Source of the DNA: an uncultured Clostridia bacterium
GTDB lineage: Bacteria > Bacillota > Clostridia > Oscillospirales > Acutalibacteraceae
Length of the DNA stretch: 64,000 nt
Reading direction: 5' to 3'
NCBI GenBank assembly: GCA_946406145.1
Contig: CAMJJL010000001.1
Span: 62,001-126,000 of the forward strand
The notes beneath the pieces were generated by a model that saw only the letters and a program-made list of their open reading frames with translations, ran no database searches and was not told the origin of the DNA. Positions 59,004-64,000 of the stretch are shown here, one piece after another. The translations under genes were made by a program, and so were the position numbers. The number at the start of each line of letters is the position of its first letter. The first letter of the stretch is position 1.

Positions 59004-61421
59004 ATGATTGATTATAGCAGATACTACAGAGTATACGCTGAAATGAAAGACACCCTCGATGGTGACTATGCGCGCGAGTATCTGACATCTGCTTTGGCGG
59101 ACGCCGATAAAGGCAATGATGAGCTCTCCGGTAACGCGTACAACCGTGTTATCGACATGGAATGGGTCGAGATGATCGAGGGCAAGCTGCCCTATATCGA
59201 GAAAGCGATCGATGAGCAGCGTAAGTTCATCGAAGAGTATAAGGAAGTCGACCGAATTGATAAGGTAAAGCAAGTCGGCAAGGATGCTGTCCAGCATTTG
59301 ACACAGCACGCCAACCTGATCATGGCAATCGAGGATGACGGCAGCGTTGTGCCCGAAAGATTGCTGAATACACATCGTGAGGATAGCTTTGCAACCTATG
59401 AGAATCGCTTCCTTCATACGCTGATTCATAACTGCATCATGTTCGTTGAAGCGCGTTTCCGCGCGCTGCAGGACGCTCCTAATGATTCCTCCAGTAAGCT
59501 GAACATGGAGCGTGAGATCACGATCGGTCATGAAAAGTTCGGTTTCAGCCTTGAGCACCATGCGGAGAAGCATGAGCGCGACAAGATCGACAGGGATGAA
59601 GATTTCTCCAATTTGACGGACTATGAGCGTATCGAACGTATACGCATGACGTTAGACGATTTCTGTAATACCGATCTGATCAAGTCGCTCAATGGTTGTA
59701 TCAAGGTAAAATCTCCGATCAATAAAACGAACTGCATTAAGCAGGATCCGGCGTTTAAGCAGTGCTATGACCTCTGGGTGTTCATAGAGGCATACCGCAA
59801 GACCGGTTATGTATTAGAGAAAAACGTCTTTGAAGGTCAGATGCCCGAGGACGTTCAGAAAGATATGTACGACGTCATGGCTTTCCAACATTTCGTCGCT
59901 ACCATCAACACCAACTCCGCTCTCCGTGAAAAGCTCCACGCCGAGTATGTCGCGGAGAATGAGCGCCGTGCCGCCGAGGCGAATAAGCCCGAAGAGGAAA
60001 TGGCGCGATATATCGAGGATAAGATCTATGAGGCTCGCCGTGAAGAAATGGCGCTGCGACTCAAAGAGGTTCGTGAGCGAGAGGTCATTATCGCAAAGCT
60101 GACCGCCGAGCTCGAGCAGGCAAAGGAACAGATCCGTATCCGCGATATCAAGATCAAGGAACTGGAATCCGTTATCGCCGCTCTTAAGAAAGAGCTGGAG
60201 AATCTCCGTGAAGAGCTTCGCAAGGCACAGATCCGCATTATGGATCTCGAGAAAGAGGTCGAAGAGCTCAAGGCGCGTATTGCAGAGCTTGAAGCGAAGA
60301 TCGCAGAACTCGAGGCTACTATCCGCGAGTTAGAGACGCAGATCGCGGCTCATCTTGCGACGATTGCAGCTTTGGAAGGCACCATCGCCGAGCTGCAGGA
60401 GCATATCAAGAAGCTGAACGCCGAGATCGACGGACTTAAGGCAAAAATCGAAGAGCTTAACGGCGTGATCGCCGAGCAAAAGCAGACGATCGCTGAGCGT
60501 GACGCGACGATCACTGAACAGCAGGGCGAGATCGGCAAGCTGAATACACAGGTCGGTACCCTGACGAATACGATCGGCAATCTGAGCGCGGAGAATTCCG
60601 AGCTCAAGGTAACAATCGAGGAAAATAAACGCACGATCGCCGAACAGGCTGATGATATTGCCGCCAAGGCAGCTTCCTTATCCGCCGCGAATGACGCGAA
60701 TGAGAAGCTGACCGACAAATATAACAATCTAAAAAGCGACTATGATGCCGCTGTTGATAAATATTCGAACTACCAGCGTGAGATGGATGATCTCAATCGT
60801 GTGATCGATGAAGGCAATGACGAGAAGAAAGAGCTCGAGCATCAGATCCGTGTACATCTCAACACGATCTCCGCGAAGAATGCCATCATCGCTACATTGA
60901 ATGATGAAAAGTCCGCTTTGAGCGAGCGTATCGATGGCGTCGATGCAGTCGAGCAGCAGGCGAAACGCGATATCATGGCGGCGCGTGAGCAGGTTTCCGA
61001 GATCGAAACAAAGAACGTGGCGTTGAACAATTCTCTGCGCACCCAGATTGCGGCAATGAAATTCCGTGACGATCAGATCGCGGAGCTGCAGGCGCAGCTC
61101 GAGACCGCTGAGCTGACCAAGCAGGCTGAGATCAAAGCGATTCGCGAGAAATATGAGAAGCAGATCGCTGACATCCAGTCGCAGTATGAGGTCAAGATCG
61201 ACACCCTCGAGAACGAAAAGGTTGCCGCGTGCACCTTCTCCGACGACCAGAAATATACCATCCGCCTCAACGCCGAGAAGAAGGCGATCCAGAAGGACTA
61301 CGACGTCAAGCTCGCCGACGCTACCAAAAAGGCAAAGAAGTTTGTCAAGAAAGCGCGCGTGCTTGTCGACGATAAGCCCGAAGCCCTCCTCAATCTCCCC
61401 GAGGCGAAGTATTATAAGTAA
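59004..61421 (+). CDS. DUF2357-like protein with very long coiled coil
   Basis: An 805-residue protein. Residues 1 to about 340 carry DUF2357-like features (NRVIDMEWVEMIEGKLPYIEKA and LLNTHREDSFATYENRFLHT), the domain that partners McrB-type AAA proteins. From about residue 345 to 770 there is an almost unbroken heptad region (ELEAKIAELEATIRELETQI, and similar), then a basic tail. No PD-(D/E)xK nuclease motif is evident, unlike McrC. It may act as a long cytoplasmic rod or clamp attached to the AAA ring. ATG 59004 is 8 nt from AAAGGAG. Confidence 0.75.
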   Translation: MIDYSRYYRVYAEMKDTLDGDYAREYLTSALADADKGNDELSGNAYNRVIDMEWVEMIEGKLPYIEKAIDEQRKFIEEYKEVDRIDKVKQVGKDAVQHLTQHANLIMAIEDDGSVVPERLLNTHREDSFATYENRFLHTLIHNCIMFVEARFRALQDAPNDSSSKLNMEREITIGHEKFGFSLEHHAEKHERDKIDRDEDFSNLTDYERIERIRMTLDDFCNTDLIKSLNGCIKVKSPINKTNCIKQDPAFKQCYDLWVFIEAYRKTGYVLEKNVFEGQMPEDVQKDMYDVMAFQHFVATINTNSALREKLHAEYVAENERRAAEANKPEEEMARYIEDKIYEARREEMALRLKEVREREVIIAKLTAELEQAKEQIRIRDIKIKELESVIAALKKELENLREELRKAQIRIMDLEKEVEELKARIAELEAKIAELEATIRELETQIAAHLATIAALEGTIAELQEHIKKLNAEIDGLKAKIEELNGVIAEQKQTIAERDATITEQQGEIGKLNTQVGTLTNTIGNLSAENSELKVTIEENKRTIAEQADDIAAKAASLSAANDANEKLTDKYNNLKSDYDAAVDKYSNYQREMDDLNRVIDEGNDEKKELEHQIRVHLNTISAKNAIIATLNDEKSALSERIDGVDAVEQQAKRDIMAAREQVSEIETKNVALNNSLRTQIAAMKFRDDQIAELQAQLETAELTKQAEIKAIREKYEKQIADIQSQYEVKIDTLENEKVAACTFSDDQKYTIRLNAEKKAIQKDYDVKLADATKKAKKFVKKARVLVDDKPEALLNLPEAKYYK

Positions 61422-61464
61422 CACACCGCGATTTAATAAAAATACCACAGAAAGGAGCGATACG

Positions 61465-62580
61465 ATGAAAAGCCAAAAGCAAAACCGTCATTCCTTGATG
61501 GCAAAAGGTATCATGGTATTGCTCTCTTTACTTGTCTTATTATTTGCGTTTACTTACTCGTGGTTTTCACCCCCGGATAAACCGGTTGATGCCACCGGGG
61601 TAGGTGCAAGCGTGAAAGCGAATGGTGACTTTGAGTATGCTGTCGGTTTTTATAACAGCGGAACAGCCGGTGATTATAAAGTAACCGCTTTCAGCAACCA
61701 AAGCAGTACGTTGAATTTGACGAATCTTCAGGCAAAAGGTGCGAACGACTCCGGCTACACAAGCTATAACCTTTTGCATGATTATAAACCAATTGATGTG
61801 ACTGGTGACGGAGTGAATTTGATTCGTCCCGCAATGAGCTACGGAAACAGCTCTATCAACACTTCGTCACTTAACTATTCTGTTGCAAACCCGAATGAAC
61901 AGTATATTTCTTTTGATTTATACTTTCGCAGTAAATCACAGGGGATTTCGGTTAAACTCGGTGATGATTCCTGGGCAAAGGGTGGCGCTGAAGTTACTTC
62001 CGGTGGCAGTATGATCGGCGCGAATGCTACCAATAAGTCTAATTATGGTAATTTCTCGAAAGATGCTGTTGTCGGCGCCGTAAGAGTAGCTTTTACTAAC
62101 TATGATTACTCCGCTGAACTTGACAATATGCCCGGTAACTTAGAAGAGTATCAGGTAAATTCTCCGCAGTTTTTACATAATGAATCTGAGTTTATCTGGT
62201 TGCCCAGATCGGATTTACATGTTAATACAAATGATACGATGACCGGTTGGACGCTGAATATCAACGATCCGGCTCAGGCTGTCGATCAACAGCATAAGTT
62301 TTACAATATCTTCAAGTGTCAGCCGGCAAAGGCTGACGGATATCCTTCATCCGATACAGCTCATTATCACGTCGAAGAATTATATGATAGCAGCAAGACG
62401 GTTACGAAGGATGATTTGGATGCTGCGAGTCAGTCTTTCTCCAATCTGTCTATGCATTTTGGCGAGTATTATTATACGAAGGTCAATGTTCGTATTTGGA
62501 TCGAAGGAACTGATAATGAATCTCGTCGCGCAACCTCCGGCGGACAGTATGAGGTTAATTTCGAGTTTTCCACTACTTGA
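61465..62580 (+). CDS. SipW-type surface protein D
   Basis: A 371-residue protein. The track's longer frame is a shadow before ATG 61465, which has AAAGGAG. The signal segment ends LLVLLFAFTYSWFSPPDKPVDA, a variant of the SipW type. The exported part is Ser/Asn/Tyr-rich and ends KVNVRIWIEGTDNESRR, the cluster motif. It is larger than proteins A and B and may be a minor or tip subunit. Confidence 0.7.
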   Translation: MKSQKQNRHSLMAKGIMVLLSLLVLLFAFTYSWFSPPDKPVDATGVGASVKANGDFEYAVGFYNSGTAGDYKVTAFSNQSSTLNLTNLQAKGANDSGYTSYNLLHDYKPIDVTGDGVNLIRPAMSYGNSSINTSSLNYSVANPNEQYISFDLYFRSKSQGISVKLGDDSWAKGGAEVTSGGSMIGANATNKSNYGNFSKDAVVGAVRVAFTNYDYSAELDNMPGNLEEYQVNSPQFLHNESEFIWLPRSDLHVNTNDTMTGWTLNINDPAQAVDQQHKFYNIFKCQPAKADGYPSSDTAHYHVEELYDSSKTVTKDDLDAASQSFSNLSMHFGEYYYTKVNVRIWIEGTDNESRRATSGGQYEVNFEFSTT

Positions 62581-62680
62581 TTTTGAATGGTCTGTCAATG
62601 GCTGGATTATTGATTGAGGATAGCATTATTATTGTGTGATTGTTCAGACCGGTAGGACGAACAATTCCGGAGCAGATATT

Positions 62681-64000
62681 ATGAGTAGAAATTCATCTAA
62701 CAAGAAAAAATCTACAAGTAAATATCGTAAGTTCAAAGTATCTCCTCTGATTGCCGTTATCGCAATCATTGAGGTGTTGGTTCTTATTGCCATTTCCTCC
62801 TATGCGTGGTTTATTGTAGTACGTGAGAAGCAGGCTAACACTGGTTTGATTTCCGTGGATGCGGATTCCGGCTTGAATATTGACTTCAAAAATGCGAACT
62901 ATGACGATAATATTAACCTATGGGATTATGTTGAAGATGATTTTGAGTTCAGTCCCGTAACATCTCTTGACGGACGAAACGTATTTGTTCCCACTTCCGG
63001 AACATTCGGTAATGATACAACGAATAAAATCGTTTTTCGTGATGCAACGATCAACGATATCAACACAAAATACGTTGACGTTGATTTTACCTTGACCAAT
63101 ACCAACGATAGTGAAGTCTATGTATATTTGAATAATGAATCTCATTTCAGAGTATATGATAATGCTGTTGCTCAGAATGGTGAAGAGATGAAGAACAGTC
63201 GCGCCCTGCGTCTGGCGTTCTATACGAATGACGCGAAGCACGGTAACGTTGGATCATCCATTCTTGAGAATACCAACAACGAGAATGCGGCGCTTGATAA
63301 ACTTGAGAATCGTGTTACCGTATATTTCAACAAACCTTCGCATTGGAACAATTGCTATGCCTATATCTGGAAACGTGTTAACTCCACAAACTATGAGGCT
63401 GTTTCCTGGCCGGGCAGCGAAATGACACACGTTGCCGGTACCGTGTATTCCTATACATTCTCTAATGTGGAAGAATATACCAGCATTGTATTTAACAACG
63501 GACAAAAAGATAATACAGTTACTTATGACAGCTCGCATACTACTACCTATACTCAGACTCGAGATCTGAGTATCTATACGCCTTCGAGCAGCTCTGATCC
63601 ATCCCATCTGTATGAAGGTAGTGCAGCTGCAAATTCAACCGGTTCAGCGTATAGGACAAAAACCGTCTATTTCCGCAAGCCGAATGACTGGACCGGAGTA
63701 CGCGCTCATGCGTTTAGAACACCCAATGAAACTAACTCACCTTCATTTACATCTTATCCCGGTGACGAATGCACTAACTGCGGCGCGGATATTTATTCTT
63801 ATACTTTCCCTGAGACCTACAACGGTAATACAATGGGCGGCATCGTTTTCAATAACCTTGCCAATCAAGATAACAAAACCCAAGACTTGGCAGCTGATGA
63901 CGGGGCGCTGTATTATTTCTCCAACGGCGGTTCCAATGGCGCTTGTACAAAAACGACATACTCCGAGAGTACTGTTTATTTTAATAATATCTTCAACTGG
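62681..64000 (+). CDS. Surface protein with CBM26-like starch-binding modules (partial)
   Basis: Runs off the right edge, hence absent from the ORF track. At least 440 residues: a basic start (MSRNSSNKKKSTSKYRKFK), a signal or anchor segment with SipW-like end (VLVLIAISSYAWFIVVREK), a beta domain, then at least two CBM26-like modules: VYFNKPSHWNNCYAYIWKR...WPGSEMT...IVFNNGQKDNT and VYFRKPNDWTGVRAHAF...YPGDE...GIVFNNLANQDNKTQDL; a third begins with TVYFNNIFNW at the edge. The aromatic and WPG/FNNG patterns are those of starch-binding CBM26. It would bind starch at the surface. GGAG is 8 nt before the ATG. Confidence 0.78.
   Translation, partial: MSRNSSNKKKSTSKYRKFKVSPLIAVIAIIEVLVLIAISSYAWFIVVREKQANTGLISVDADSGLNIDFKNANYDDNINLWDYVEDDFEFSPVTSLDGRNVFVPTSGTFGNDTTNKIVFRDATINDINTKYVDVDFTLTNTNDSEVYVYLNNESHFRVYDNAVAQNGEEMKNSRALRLAFYTNDAKHGNVGSSILENTNNENAALDKLENRVTVYFNKPSHWNNCYAYIWKRVNSTNYEAVSWPGSEMTHVAGTVYSYTFSNVEEYTSIVFNNGQKDNTVTYDSSHTTTYTQTRDLSIYTPSSSSDPSHLYEGSAAANSTGSAYRTKTVYFRKPNDWTGVRAHAFRTPNETNSPSFTSYPGDECTNCGADIYSYTFPETYNGNTMGGIVFNNLANQDNKTQDLAADDGALYYFSNGGSNGACTKTTYSESTVYFNNIFNW

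Noticed and set aside
61153-61464. N-terminal extension of surface protein D in the ORF track
   Set aside because: Overlaps the coiled-coil gene in another frame and is Ser/Arg-rich; the ribosome site and signal segment fix the start at 61465.
1-64000. CRISPR arrays and rRNA genes
   Set aside because: No regularly spaced 24-40 nt repeats and no rRNA-like stretch seen; only one tRNA gene was found.

Overview
The window is one contiguous piece of a Gram-positive Clostridia genome, most likely a Ruminococcus-like member of the Oscillospiraceae. The grounds are a SpoIVFB-type sporulation protease, an AI-2E exporter, dispersed palindromic repeats of a kind I associate with gut Ruminococcaceae, dockerin modules of Ruminococcus type, and starch-binding CBM26-like modules in several extracellular proteins. 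Species cannot be read from the sequence. Chromosomal parts are moderately GC-rich. A 20 kb block (about 30.5-51.0 kb) is clearly AT-rich and is an integrated mobile element.

Layout. 0-10 kb: housekeeping genes (M50 protease, a B12-binding radical SAM protein with its DUF2344 partner, a YjjG-type nucleotidase, a large P-type cation ATPase on the minus strand, an AI-2E family transporter), then a three-gene set of PqqD-like protein, S24/S26-type protease and a free-standing secreted dockerin. 10-20 kb: a hybrid sensor kinase with two substrate-binding sensor domains, then a 1638-residue secreted alpha-amylase with duplicated CBM26/X25-like modules and InlB-type repeats, whose stop codon overlaps the start of a roughly 40-residue peptide gene. 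20-30 kb: mobile-element debris, a LytS-like two-component pair, an AIM24 protein, and a run of membrane and lipid-related genes (GDPD, DUF6765, DUF308).

30.5-51.0 kb: an element integrated in the 3' end of a tRNA-Ser(GGA) gene, with a tyrosine integrase and excisionase next to attR. It carries a DnaG-type primase, a P-loop helicase-like protein, a serine recombinase, an HU-like protein, an Xre regulator with matching palindromic operators, an ArdC-like antirestriction protein, a type I toxin-antitoxin candidate, a dockerin-bearing secreted protein behind a structured leader with a terminator, and a lone phage tail protein. No relaxase, VirB4, capsid or terminase gene is visible, so it looks like a satellite-like or mobilisable element. 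A decayed integrase plus a second copy of the element's right end lies just outside attL, which shows that an earlier relative used the same site.

51-64 kb: a GT87-type membrane glycosyltransferase and then the most interesting locus. It holds two SipW-type signal-peptide proteins, a SipW-like S26B signal peptidase, a membrane-anchored protein, a membrane-anchored McrB-like AAA+ ATPase, a DUF2357-like protein fused to a very long coiled coil, another SipW-type protein, and an anchored or exported protein with CBM26-like starch-binding modules that runs off the right edge. I read it as a candidate starch-adhesion surface fibre or appendage system driven or assembled with an McrBC-derived ATPase pair. 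The gene content is seen directly; the function is inference.
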